In this document: piece after piece, positions 52,944-61,900 of the stretch
How positions within the stretch are numbered: the stretch's first letter is position 1
Layout: every line of letters starts with the position of its first letter
Assembly (NCBI GenBank): GCA_017458125.1
Contig: JAFTGB010000014.1
Location: 1 to 64,000 of the forward strand
DNA length: 64,000 bases
Direction of reading: 5' to 3'
From: Prevotella sp.
Lineage (GTDB): Bacteria; Bacteroidota; Bacteroidia; Bacteroidales; Bacteroidaceae
The notes under the pieces: generated by a model
What the model saw: only the letters and a program-made list of their open reading frames with translations
Database searches by the model: none
Told to the model about the DNA's origin: nothing
Position numbers and translations under genes: made by a program

Positions 52944-53600
52944 ATGAAAAGACCATTCAATCACATGAGACAGTTATTTGTACTGGCCGTCGTGGCCGCG
53001 CTGCTGGTGGCTTGCGACAACTCTCCCGTCTTCCACGGGATGACGCAGCAGCAAAAGGAAACCTACTCGAACGCCATTGCCGGTGAGTACACGGGGCGCA
53101 ACATCTTCATCTATAACAATGGCACTGACGACGCCACAGCCGTCAAGGTGGAAGGCGCGCGGATGACCATCACCGCACAGTCGATGCAGGTGGTAATGTT
53201 CCACGACTTCCCCATCAGCGTGCTTTCCAATGTCGTCACCGACCCGGCCTTGGCCGAGGCACTGGCCACTGTCCCCAATCAGGACATTCTGGCTACCTAC
53301 AGCTTCTTCAACTTGCAGGACAACGGCGACGTCAACTGGGGCTATGAGCCTGCTGCCATCCCACTGAAGCTCCACTACGGCGGCACCGACCACCACCTGA
53401 CGCTGAAGTTGAGCAACGGCCGTGTCTACTATGGTCTTATGAAAGTCAATATGGATGCAGGCAACCCCTTCGGTGGCAATAGCATCTTCGACTTCTCCAT
53501 CGATGCCATTTACGACGGCGACACCCTCGTGCAGGACTTCGACCGCGTCTGGCAAGACAACGACCACTATATCATCACCTATTTTCAAAAAGACGAGTAG
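52944..53600 (+). CDS. DUF4840-like lipoprotein
   Basis: 218 residues with a signal and lipobox (LLVAC, Cys24 from this start). Met8 (52965) is an equally possible start that gives a shorter, more standard signal peptide. The mature part starts GMTQQQKETYSNAIAGEYTG and is mostly beta-strand (NGRVYYGLMKVNMDAGNPFG). The pattern resembles small Bacteroidales lipoproteins of the DUF4840 type; I give this with moderate confidence. It lies 65 bases after permease 1 and ends in a strong terminator, so it may be cotranscribed with that gene. The function is unknown. Confidence 0.7.
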   Translation: MKRPFNHMRQLFVLAVVAALLVACDNSPVFHGMTQQQKETYSNAIAGEYTGRNIFIYNNGTDDATAVKVEGARMTITAQSMQVVMFHDFPISVLSNVVTDPALAEALATVPNQDILATYSFFNLQDNGDVNWGYEPAAIPLKLHYGGTDHHLTLKLSNGRVYYGLMKVNMDAGNPFGGNSIFDFSIDAIYDGDTLVQDFDRVWQDNDHYIITYFQKDE

Positions 53601-53639
53601 GGTAGTCGGGCGTAACCCCTAAAAAAGTCCTTATATTTT

Positions 53640-53692
53640 GGAACGTAATCCAAATAATTATACTGATTTTTTGGATTACGTTCCTTTTTTTT
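53640..53692. terminator. strong terminator after the lipoprotein gene
   Basis: GGAACGTAATCCAAA (53640-53654) and its exact complement (53670-53684) form a 15-bp stem, followed by nine T residues. An A run on the other side could serve the minus strand too. Confidence 0.85.
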
Positions 53693-53723
53693 GTGTTTTC
53701 AATAGATGATTTTAATAGAAATC

Positions 53724-53755
53724 TTTGGTAGTTTGCAGGAAAAGCAGTACCTTTG
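53724..53755 (+). promoter_or_regulatory. promoter of the AAA-ATPase gene
   Basis: TTTG (53724-53727), 20 bases, TACCTTTG (53748-53755). Its position rules out the in-frame ATG at 53706 and supports the start at 53793. Confidence 0.8.
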
Positions 53756-53792
53756 GCCAAATTTTAAGTTTAACTTTAAATTTGTCCGGTCG

Positions 53793-54983
53793 ATGAATAA
53801 AAGATTAATAAACAGAACGTTAGCGGTGTCATCTTTTTCCGATATCTTCGGCATTTTACCCGTTATTACGTTGACTGGTCCGCGCCAGTCAGGCAAGACC
53901 ACGCTGTGCCGCGAGCAATTCCCCGACCTGCCCTACGTCAGCTTGGAGGATGCCGACACGCTGGCCGAGGTACAGGCCGACCCCAAGGCTTTCTTCAACC
54001 GCTACCCGAAGGGCGTGATTATCGATGAGGCCCACCATTTCCCCAACATATTCTCTTACATCCAGGTCATTGTTGATGAGGACCGCTTCCGTGGCACTAA
54101 CCAGCACCACTATATCGTTACGGGCAGCAGCAACTTCGCCATGATGGAGAAAATCACGCAGTCGATGGCGGGACGCACTGCCGTCTACTCTCTCTTGCCG
54201 CTCAGCACAGGTGAGATTCTTTCTTACCAACCCGAGGCCAGCACGTCGAAGATGCTACTCTACGGTGGTTTCCCCGCCGTGTGGACAGCCGACAACGAGG
54301 CATTGCGCCACCAGTTGCTGAGCAACTACTACACCACCTACATAGAGCGCGATGTGCGTACGCTCATCAATGTGAAGGACTTGCAGGCTTTCCAGACTTT
54401 CATCCGTCTGTGCGCCAGCCGTGTGGGACAGGAGTTCAACGCCTCGGCAATATCCAACGAGGTGGGGGTCAGTGTGCCTACCATCAAACACTGGCTCAGC
54501 ATCCTTGCCGCCTCCTATGTGGTCTATCTGCTACATCCTTATTACACGAACATTGGTAAGCGGCTGACAAAAACGCCGAAGCTCTACTTCTACGACACGG
54601 GCATGGCCGCCTTCCTCTTGGGTATCACCACCGAGCAGCAGATGGACGTGCATCCGTTGCGTGGCTCATTGTTCGAGAACATGGTCATCAACGACATGAT
54701 GAAGCTCGACCTGAACCGTGGCAACAATATGCAGCAACTGTTCTTCTACCGCGACAAGAGTCAGCGCGAGGTGGACGTGTTGCGCATTTTACCGCCCAAC
54801 CTTGTGGAGGCCTACGAGATAAAGTCGGCTCAGACGTGGAATGCCGACTTCTTTGCCAATTTGAACTACCTGCGCCCGCTGCTCAAAGAGCGCATGCTGA
54901 AGACCACCGTCGTCTATGATGGCAATCAAGAAAATATGCAGGCGGAGAACGGCATCATCAACTTTCGTCACTTGCAGTGGTGA
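53793..54983 (+). CDS. AAA-family ATPase with DUF4143-type C-terminus
   Basis: 396 residues. Walker A is GPRQSGKTT (29-37) and Walker B GVIIDEAHH (74-82); a sensor-like VTGSSNF follows. The C-terminal half carries the DUF4143-type features: a winged-helix part (ISNEVGVSVPTIKHWLSIL), LYFYDTGMAAFLLGI and RDKSQREVDVL, where the E-V-D resembles a nuclease-like motif. Members are widespread in bacteria and often horizontally spread; the function is uncertain, though a link to mobile DNA or defence has been suggested for similar ATPases. It has its own promoter and sits alone between permeases 1 and 2. Confidence 0.88.
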   Translation: MNKRLINRTLAVSSFSDIFGILPVITLTGPRQSGKTTLCREQFPDLPYVSLEDADTLAEVQADPKAFFNRYPKGVIIDEAHHFPNIFSYIQVIVDEDRFRGTNQHHYIVTGSSNFAMMEKITQSMAGRTAVYSLLPLSTGEILSYQPEASTSKMLLYGGFPAVWTADNEALRHQLLSNYYTTYIERDVRTLINVKDLQAFQTFIRLCASRVGQEFNASAISNEVGVSVPTIKHWLSILAASYVVYLLHPYYTNIGKRLTKTPKLYFYDTGMAAFLLGITTEQQMDVHPLRGSLFENMVINDMMKLDLNRGNNMQQLFFYRDKSQREVDVLRILPPNLVEAYEIKSAQTWNADFFANLNYLRPLLKERMLKTTVVYDGNQENMQAENGIINFRHLQW

Positions 54984-54987
54984 CTTG

Positions 54988-55027
54988 TGTCTAAAAATCA
55001 TACAATAAGGTGTCTAATTTTTAGACA
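54988..55027. promoter_or_regulatory. paired 17-bp operator upstream of permease 2
   Basis: A diverged site TGTCTAAAAATCATACA (54988-55004), six bases, and the perfect TGTCTAATTTTTAGACA (55011-55027). The distance to the -33 TTG is 26 bases and to the -7 element 49, as at the other permeases. Confidence 0.8.
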
Positions 55028-55053
55028 ATCTGCATCCGCCGGGGCCACAAGTC

Positions 55054-55084
55054 TTGGCGGATTCGTTTTTTCGGCGTAACTTTG
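55054..55084 (+). promoter_or_regulatory. promoter of permease 2
   Basis: TTG (55054-55056), 20 bases, TAACTTTG (55077-55084). The start codon is at 55106. Confidence 0.85.
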
Positions 55085-55105
55085 CAACATAAAAATGAAC
55101 GCAAT

Positions 55106-57468
55106 ATGAAAAGTTACCTGAAGTTCCTAAGTCGCAATAAGGCGTACACCTTTATTAATATAGCGGGCCTGGTGGTGTCGCTGATGTTCATCATCCTCAT
55201 GGGCGACTACACGTGGCGACAGTATAGCATCGACACGTGGCACAAGCATGCTGATCGTATCTACCTGATGAGCGAAGAGAGCTACTTCTTCCTGTGGCCG
55301 CAGGCGGCGGAGGGTATCAGACAGCAGTGCCCCGACGTGGAGCAGACCTGCTGCGTGCTGAGCCAGAGCGGGCGCATCAAGCATGGGGACAAGGAGGTAA
55401 AGGACAGCGAGAGCGGCATCATCATGCTGGCCGACTCGACATTCTTCCACCTTTTCGATTTCCCGTTGGTGAAGGGCAACCGCCAGACCGCCCTCGACGC
55501 ACCCGACAAGTGCGTGGTGACGGAAGGGCTGGCCCGCCGGCTCTTTGGCGACAAGAACCCATCGGCAAGACGGTGCAGATAGTGGGCGACCGCCACGTGC
55601 ACATCAACAACGAAGACCCCTACGACTCGACGCTGGTCTATACCGTCAGCGGCGTGATGGAGGACATGGACCGCACGGTGCTGCCCAACAAGACGCAGAT
55701 CATCGTCAGCATGCAACGCTATCCGCAGGTGATGGGCTACCGGCTGAATGACCAATCGTTTGTCGGTGGCGGCACTGGTGCCGTCAAGGCTTTCTTCTTG
55801 ATGAAGCCCGGCACAGACATTGCCGCCACCAAGAAGATAGCCTCCAAGTACATCGACGAGCACCACCACGGCATATGGAGCAACAGCACGCCCGCCATGA
55901 CACCGCTCACCGACATCCTCTTTGCCCCGCAGAACAACGGCACTGGTTTGCATAAAGGTGACAAGACGCGGCTGCGCATCCTGCTGGCTGCCGTGCTGGC
56001 CCTGCTGTTCTTCGCCGTGAGCAACTACATCAACCTGACCGTGGCCAACACGGGTTTCCGCGCCAAGGAGATGGCTACGCGACGGCTTTTCGGCAGCAGT
56101 CAGACCGCGATTTCGCTGAAGCTCATTGGCGAGTCTACGTTGATGGTAGCCGTCTGCTTTGCCATCGGTCTGGCTTTGGCTTTCTGTTTCCAGGACGATG
56201 CCGCAGAACTATTCAGGGGAAAGATAGCCCTGAAGAACGACATCAGCCTCGGCACTGTGAGCGTCTGTGCGGGCTTTATCCTGCTGGTGGGCATCGTTTC
56301 CGGCATCCTGCCCTCATGGCACATCTCCCGCTATCAGCCCATCGACATTGTGAAGGGTTCGTTCCGTTTCCGCTCAAAAATGGTGCTGGGCCGCTTGTTC
56401 ATCATCGTGCAGAACGTGGTCACCGTCACCATGCTCACCTCGGCCCTCGTCATCTGGCTGCAGCTCAACCACCTCATCCATGCGCCGCTGGGCTTCAACA
56501 CCGGGCACCTCTTCTATGTGGACAGCCCCGAGGGCAAGAGCCAGACGGTGAGGAGCCAGCTGGAGCAGCTGCCCTTCGTGGAGCGTATCGGCAGCTATAA
56601 GGGCAGCACCTTCACGGGCTACAACTTCAGCGGGAAGGGCGTGAAGAACAGCAAGGGCAAATACGAGATGCTGATGATTACCGAACTGGACCGGGAGGCC
56701 TTCGACATGTTGGGGCTGAAAGTCATCCGCGACAACGGCACCACCGCCGACGGCTACTACCTGAACGAAGCCGCCCTGCGCCTGCTGAACATCACTGCCG
56801 AGGCAAAGGAGTTCACTTGGGGCGACGACAAGAAAGCACTCATTGCCGGCGTGCTGCAAGACTTCCGCATCATCAATGTGCTGGAGGATGTGCGGCCAAT
56901 AGCTGTCCAAAAGGTGGAAACGATGGGTAATCCCGGCTTCTTGGTAAAGACCACTGGCGACAAGCAGGCAAAGGAAGCGTTCAAGACGATTCTCCGCGAA
57001 CAGGGCGTTTCCGAAGATGCCTTGCCGTACGAGGTCCTCAGCATGGAGGACAGCATCACCGAGACCTTCGACGACCAGCAGAACACGCTGCGCATCGTCA
57101 CGCTCTTCACCGCGATTGCCATCGTCATCAGCATCATGGGCTACGTCGGCCTGTCGCTCTTCTTCATCCGCCAGCGCAAGAAGGAAGTGGCCATCCGCAA
57201 GGTGATGGGTTCCACGTCGCGCGAGGTGCTGGTGCTCATGCTACGCACGTTCCTGACGCCGTTGCTGGTGTCGTTCGTCATCGCCGTGCCCATCTCGTGG
57301 TACATCATGCGCGACTGGCTCACGAACTTCAGCTATCGCATCGCGCTCAGTCCCTGGATATTCGCTGCTGCCGGGTCAGCCTGCTTCATCATTTCCCTGC
57401 TCACCGTTCTCATCCAGTGCTGGCGCGCCGCATCGGAGCATCCGATTAAAAACATCAAGACCGAGTGA
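55106..57468 (+). pseudogene. FtsX/MacB-type permease 2, frameshifted
   Basis: From the ATG at 55106 the first frame stops at 55580. The rest of the protein continues in another frame to 57468. The break is at about 55556-55561: the sequence reads AAGAACCCATCGGC where the paralogue's DPIG needs one more C (AACCCCATCGGC). Restoring it would give a 787-residue protein with the same order as permease 3: TM helix, MacB-type domain, FtsX block, second periplasmic domain, final FtsX block ending IKNIKTE. The short C run suggests a recent deletion, a sequencing error or slippage-type phase variation. Everything else is intact, including the promoter and operator, so the mutation is young. Confidence 0.85.
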
Positions 57469-57499
57469 CGCATGACCTTCTTCTCTTCGCTATCAAGAG

Positions 57500-57539
57500 T
57501 GTCAAAAAATCATACGGAAAACTGTCTAATTTTTAGACA
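57500..57539. promoter_or_regulatory. paired 17-bp operator upstream of permease 3
   Basis: Diverged TGTCAAAAAATCATACG (57500-57516), six bases, perfect TGTCTAATTTTTAGACA (57523-57539). Spacing to the promoter equals the other two loci. Confidence 0.8.
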
Positions 57540-57565
57540 ATCTGCATCCGCCGGGGCCGCAAGTC

Positions 57566-57596
57566 TTGGCGGATTCATTTTTTCGGCGTAACTTTG
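57566..57596 (+). promoter_or_regulatory. promoter of permease 3
   Basis: TTG (57566-57568), 20 bases, TAACTTTG (57589-57596). Nearly identical to the promoter of permease 2, including flanks. Confidence 0.85.
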
Positions 57597-57617
57597 CAAC
57601 ATAAAAATGAACGCAAT

Positions 57618-59987
57618 ATGAAAAGTTACCTGAAGTTCCTAAGTCACAATAAGGCGTACACCTTTATTAATATAGCGGGCCTGGTGGTGTCGCTGATGTT
57701 CATCATCCTCATGGGCGACTACACGTGGCGGCAGTATAGTATCGACGCGTGGCACAAGCATGCTGATCGTATCTACCTGACGGGTAGCAGCGAGGAGTTT
57801 TTTATGTGGCCGCAGGCGGCACAAGAGATCAAGGAGATGTGCCCGGAAATAGAGCAGACCTGCTGCGTGATGAGCCAGAACGGCAGAATAAAGTACGGCC
57901 AGCAAGAGGTGAAGGAAGGGGATAAGGAGAACGGCATCATCATGCTGGCAGACTCTACGTTCTTCCGTTTCTTCGATTTCGAGTTAACGAAGGGAGACAA
58001 ACGGACAGCCCTCGATGCGCCCGACAAGTGCGTCATCACAGAGCGACTGGCTCAGCGGCTCTTTGGCGAGAAGGATCCCATCGGCGAGTCGTTGCAGATT
58101 GTTGGCGAGCGCTCTGTTTTCATGAACAACGAAGACCCTTACGACTCGACACTGGTCTATACTGTCAGCGGCATCGTGAAGGATTTCGACCGTACGGTGC
58201 TGCCCAACGAGACGCAGATCATTGCCAGCATGGAGCGTTTCCCTCAGATGATGGGCTATACGCTCAGGCCCCAATCTTTCGCATATAGTAATACCGGTGC
58301 CTGCAAGGCTTTTCTCATGTTGCGTCCGGGTGCGACGCTCGATGCCAAGAAAAAAGTGATAGAAGACCATCTGACCAAGAATTATATGTGGGCGCGCATG
58401 GGCAATCTTGAGTTTACAGCGACACCACTGACAGACATCATGTTTGCCCCGCAGAACAATGGCTACGGCCTGCTGAAGGGCGACAAGACGCGGCTGCGCA
58501 TCCTGCTGGCCGCCGTGCTGGCCCTGCTGTTCTTCGCCGTGAGCAACTACATCAACCTGACCGTGGCGAACACGGGCTTCCGCGCCAAGGAGATGGCTAC
58601 GCGACGGCTTTTCGGCAGCAGTCAGACAGCGATTTCGCTGAAGCTCATAGCTGAGTCGACGCTGATGGTGGCCGTCTGTTTTGCCATCGGTCTGGCTTTG
58701 GCTTTCAGTTTTCAGGACGATGCCGTAGAACTCTTTAAGGGTAAGATAGCCCTGAAGAACGACATCGGCATCGGCACGGTGAGCGTCTGCGCAGGCTTCG
58801 TCCTGCTGGTGGGCATCGTCTCCGGCATCCTGCCCTCGTGGCACATCTCCCGCTATCAGCCCATCGACATCGTGAAGGGGTCGTTCCGCTTCCGCTCAAA
58901 AATGGTGCTGGGCCGCCTGTTCATCATTGTGCAGAACATCGTCACCGTCACCATGCTCACCTCGGCATTCGTCATCTGGCTACAGCTCAACCACCTCATC
59001 CATGCGCCACTGGGCTTCAACACGGAGGGGCTTTTCTACGTGGACAGTCCCGAGGGCAAGGAGCAGGCTTTGAGAAGTCAGCTGGAGCAGCAGCCCTTTG
59101 TCGAGGCTATCGGCGAGATGCAGGGCACAACGTTCTCCAGCTACAACAGCAACATGAGAAGCATCACGCACGGCGACAAGCTGACGACACTTTTCCTGAC
59201 AGATCTGGACACGACGGCTTTCAGCCTCTACGGATTAGAAATTCTCAAGGACTACGGCCCCGCCAGCAACGGCTACTACCTGAATGAGGAGACCATGCGC
59301 CAGATGGAGCTTACGGACAGTGACCGCGAGATGGACTGGGGCAAGGGGGAGACGGTGCCTGTATGCGGTATCATCAAGGACTTCCACCGCATTAATGTGC
59401 TGCAAGGGGCCGAACCCTTTGCCATCCGCGTGCAGGAGCATGTAGAGAACCCGCGCTTCCTGGTCAAGACAAACGGTGACAAGCACGCCAAAGCCGCCTT
59501 CGCCAGCATCCTCAGCACAATGGGCGTGACCGAAGCCGAGCAGCAATGGTACATCAGCAGCCTGGAGGAAAACGTCGCCGAAACCTTCGAGGACCATCAG
59601 AACACACTGCGCATCGTCACGCTGTTCACCGCGATTGCCATCGTCATCAGCATCATGGGCTACGTCGGCCTGTCGCTCTTCTTCATCCGCCAGCGCAAGA
59701 AGGAGATTGCCATCCGTAAGGTGATGGGCTCCACGTCGCGCGAGGTGCTCGTGCTCATGCTGCGCACGTTCCTGACGCCGTTGCTGGTGTCGTTCGTCAT
59801 CGCCGTGCCCATCTCGTGGTACATCATGCGCGACTGGCTCACGAACTTCAGTTATCGCATCGCGCTCAGCCCCTGGATATTCGCTGCTGCCGGGTCAGCC
59901 TGCTTCATCATTTCCCTGCTCACCGTTCTCATCCAGAGCTGGCGCGCTGCGTCGGAGAATCCGATCAACAACATCAAGACGGAATAA
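57618..59987 (+). CDS. FtsX/MacB-type ABC transporter permease 3
   Basis: 789 residues with the same order as permease 1. The first FtsX block (EMATRRLFGSSQTAISLK, about residue 335 on) and the last (RKVMGSTSREVLVLMLRTFL) are nearly identical to permease 2, as is the first 60-residue stretch; the periplasmic domains (about 60-280 and 475-660) are diverged. It ends NPINNIKTE. It is the intact copy of the duplicated pair. The ATPase partner must be encoded elsewhere. The gene is likely switched on together with permeases 1 and 2 through the shared operator. The substrate is unknown. Confidence 0.92.
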   Translation: MKSYLKFLSHNKAYTFINIAGLVVSLMFIILMGDYTWRQYSIDAWHKHADRIYLTGSSEEFFMWPQAAQEIKEMCPEIEQTCCVMSQNGRIKYGQQEVKEGDKENGIIMLADSTFFRFFDFELTKGDKRTALDAPDKCVITERLAQRLFGEKDPIGESLQIVGERSVFMNNEDPYDSTLVYTVSGIVKDFDRTVLPNETQIIASMERFPQMMGYTLRPQSFAYSNTGACKAFLMLRPGATLDAKKKVIEDHLTKNYMWARMGNLEFTATPLTDIMFAPQNNGYGLLKGDKTRLRILLAAVLALLFFAVSNYINLTVANTGFRAKEMATRRLFGSSQTAISLKLIAESTLMVAVCFAIGLALAFSFQDDAVELFKGKIALKNDIGIGTVSVCAGFVLLVGIVSGILPSWHISRYQPIDIVKGSFRFRSKMVLGRLFIIVQNIVTVTMLTSAFVIWLQLNHLIHAPLGFNTEGLFYVDSPEGKEQALRSQLEQQPFVEAIGEMQGTTFSSYNSNMRSITHGDKLTTLFLTDLDTTAFSLYGLEILKDYGPASNGYYLNEETMRQMELTDSDREMDWGKGETVPVCGIIKDFHRINVLQGAEPFAIRVQEHVENPRFLVKTNGDKHAKAAFASILSTMGVTEAEQQWYISSLEENVAETFEDHQNTLRIVTLFTAIAIVISIMGYVGLSLFFIRQRKKEIAIRKVMGSTSREVLVLMLRTFLTPLLVSFVIAVPISWYIMRDWLTNFSYRIALSPWIFAAAGSACFIISLLTVLIQSWRAASENPINNIKTE

Positions 59988-60020
59988 ATCCATAAGTATG
60001 ATAATTTGTGATTTTTTTCG

Positions 60021-60028
60021 TACCTTTG
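60021..60028 (+). promoter_or_regulatory. -7 promoter element of the LuxR-type gene
   Basis: TACCTTTG, 13 bases before the ATG at 60042, giving a very short leader. No TTG at the usual distance. Confidence 0.55.
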
Positions 60029-60041
60029 CACCCAAATTAGA

Positions 60042-60806
60042 ATGAGCAATATGGCACAGATAGACGAATTCTTCTTTGACACGAACCGCGTGGAGGGCAT
60101 CACCGAGGCCGACTACCAGCGGGCGCAGCCTTACATCGAGGCGGCACAGGCTTTCGCGCAGTCCACCTACCAGAGCATCTACATCATCGACTACTTCCGC
60201 AAGAACTTCCTCTATGTGTCGGACAATCCGCTCTTCCTCTGCGGCCACACCGCCGACGAGGTGCGACAGATGGGCTACGGTTTCTACATCAACAACGTGC
60301 CTGCCGACGAACAGCCGATGCTCACCGAACTGAACCGCGCGGGCTTCCGTGCCTTCGACGATGTGCCGCTGGCCGACCGCCAACACTGCGTGATGTCCTA
60401 CGACTTCCATATCCTCACCTCCGACCACCCGCTGCTCATCAACCACAAGATTACGCCTCTCGTGCTTACTGCCAACGGCCGTGCATGGCTCACCCTCTGC
60501 ACCGTCTCGCTCTCGTCGCACAAGGAGGCCGGGCAGATTCGTTTCCGCATCTTGGGGCAGAGCGGCTACCGCCAGTATTCGCTCGCCGCCCACCGCTGGC
60601 AGTCCTGCGAGGGCATCACGCTCACCACAGAGGAAAAACAGGTGCTTACCCTTTCGGCACAGGGCTACACCATGAAGGAAATCAGCGACCACATCTGCCG
60701 CTCGTTCGACACGGTGAAGTTCTACCGCCGCCAACTCTTCGAGAAACTCGACGTCGCCAACATCACCGAGGCCATCGCCTTTGCCACCAACTACGGCCTT
60801 TTGTAA
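60042..60806 (+). CDS. LuxR-type transcriptional regulator with PAS-like N-terminus
   Basis: 254 residues. The C-terminal 65 residues are a LuxR/GerE helix-turn-helix (LTTEEKQVLTLSAQGYTMKE, then ISDHICRSFDTVKFYRRQLF and EKLDVANITEAIAFA). The N-terminal 180 residues contain a PAS-like core (NFLYVSDNPLFLCGHTADEV, YGFYINNVPADEQPMLTEL). No phospho-acceptor domain is visible, so it probably senses a ligand or redox state directly. It lies 54 bases after permease 3 with its own -7 element. It might control the permeases through the 17-bp operators, but this link is only positional. Confidence 0.88.
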   Translation: MSNMAQIDEFFFDTNRVEGITEADYQRAQPYIEAAQAFAQSTYQSIYIIDYFRKNFLYVSDNPLFLCGHTADEVRQMGYGFYINNVPADEQPMLTELNRAGFRAFDDVPLADRQHCVMSYDFHILTSDHPLLINHKITPLVLTANGRAWLTLCTVSLSSHKEAGQIRFRILGQSGYRQYSLAAHRWQSCEGITLTTEEKQVLTLSAQGYTMKEISDHICRSFDTVKFYRRQLFEKLDVANITEAIAFATNYGLL

Positions 60807-60869
60807 AGGAGAAAGATAGGATTAAATATAATAAAAACGCATCTATCCAAACTTTTTTCTCGAAATCCT

Positions 60870-60899
60870 TTGGAATTCCCCAAAATTGTTGTACCTTTG
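60870..60899 (+). promoter_or_regulatory. promoter of the Abi_2 gene
   Basis: TTG (60870-60872), 19 bases, TACCTTTG (60892-60899). It rules out the in-frame ATG at 60870 and supports the start at 60996. Confidence 0.75.
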
Positions 60900-60910
60900 C
60901 ACTCACCAGA

Positions 60911-60990
60911 ACCCGCCAAGCCTCTCCGCTCGACCTCGGTCGCTTGCCAAAGCAAGAAGGATGCTCAAATGTGCGGGTCGTTTTATTTTT
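60911..60990 (+). promoter_or_regulatory. possible attenuator in the Abi_2 leader
   Basis: ACCCGC (60911-60916) can pair with GCGGGT (60973-60978), which is followed at once by CGTTTTATTTTTAT; inside is a 5-bp hairpin CTTGC-CAAA-GCAAG. The terminator-like end sits 5 bases before the ATG. The stem is short, so this is a candidate only. Confidence 0.4.
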
Positions 60991-60995
60991 ATACA

Positions 60996-61898
60996 ATGAG
61001 TAACAGAATCCCATTCCAGAAGCCGTACACCAGTGCGCACGACCTTGTCAGCCTGCTCCAGACACGCGGGCTGACGATAAACGACAGCACCAAAGCAGAA
61101 CGATACCTTGAGTTTATAGGCTATTACCGATTGTCTGCCTATATGTACCCACTCCTACAGATGCCCAAGGAACAACACCACTACAAACCCGACACCTCAT
61201 TCGACCAGGTGATGATGCTCTACCGTTTCGACAAAAAACTCCGTCTGCTCATCTTCAACGAAATCGAGAAGATTGAGGTGGCTGTGCGCAGTGCTATCGT
61301 GAACATTGGTAGCGAGATGACAGGCAATCCATTCTGGATGACAGACAGCAGCCATTTCATAGACAGCGGAAAGTTCCGTCATACAATGGACTTGATTGAC
61401 GCAGAACTTCGCCGTTCACGTGAAGACTTTATTGTCCATTTTAAGCAGACCTATTCCGACACCTATCCACCCGCATGGATATTGGCAGAGGTGTTGCCCT
61501 TCGGTGTCATCACCAATATCTTTAGCAATATCAAGACCGCCCGAACCAAGAAAAGCATTGCCCGGAGATTTGGTTTGCAAGTAGCACCTTTCGAGTCGTG
61601 GCTTACCATCGTTACTCTAACCCGTAATTCCTGTTGCCACCATGCCCGTGTATGGAACAAGCAGAACACTATTCGTCCCATGCTCCCGAATCGGATGGCG
61701 GGCAGTTGGATAGCACTCCCCACTGATACGCTCCGCATCTACTTTGACCTCTGTATCATCAAATACTTCCTCGACATCATTTCCCCTCAAAATGACATGA
61801 AGGCCAAGATTGATGCCCTTTTGGCAGAATACCCAGCCATCGACACCGCAGCTATGGGCTTTCCACAAGGATGGGAGAACGAACCGCTGTGGCAATAA
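60996..61898 (+). CDS. Abi_2/AbiD-type abortive infection protein (HEPN RNase-like)
   Basis: 300 residues from the ATG at 60996. The N-terminus (IPFQKPYTSAHDLVSLLQTRG, in parts) and ERYLEFIGYYRLSAYMYPL are the hallmark of the Abi_2 family. The catalytic HEPN motif is Arg210-x4-His215 (TRNSCCHHARVWN). Such proteins are thought to cut RNA and stop growth during phage infection. It has its own promoter and a possible attenuator. It converges with the response regulator gene, the two stop codons being 2 bases apart. No antitoxin gene is obvious beside it. Defence function is inferred from the family. Confidence 0.9.
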   Translation: MSNRIPFQKPYTSAHDLVSLLQTRGLTINDSTKAERYLEFIGYYRLSAYMYPLLQMPKEQHHYKPDTSFDQVMMLYRFDKKLRLLIFNEIEKIEVAVRSAIVNIGSEMTGNPFWMTDSSHFIDSGKFRHTMDLIDAELRRSREDFIVHFKQTYSDTYPPAWILAEVLPFGVITNIFSNIKTARTKKSIARRFGLQVAPFESWLTIVTLTRNSCCHHARVWNKQNTIRPMLPNRMAGSWIALPTDTLRIYFDLCIIKYFLDIISPQNDMKAKIDALLAEYPAIDTAAMGFPQGWENEPLWQ

Positions 61899-61900
61899 CT

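Noticed and set aside
55060..55084. Sigma-54 promoter before the permeases
   Set aside because: A TGGC is present, but no GC-containing -12 element at the required distance; the TTG-N20-TAACTTTG arrangement fits the housekeeping promoter better.
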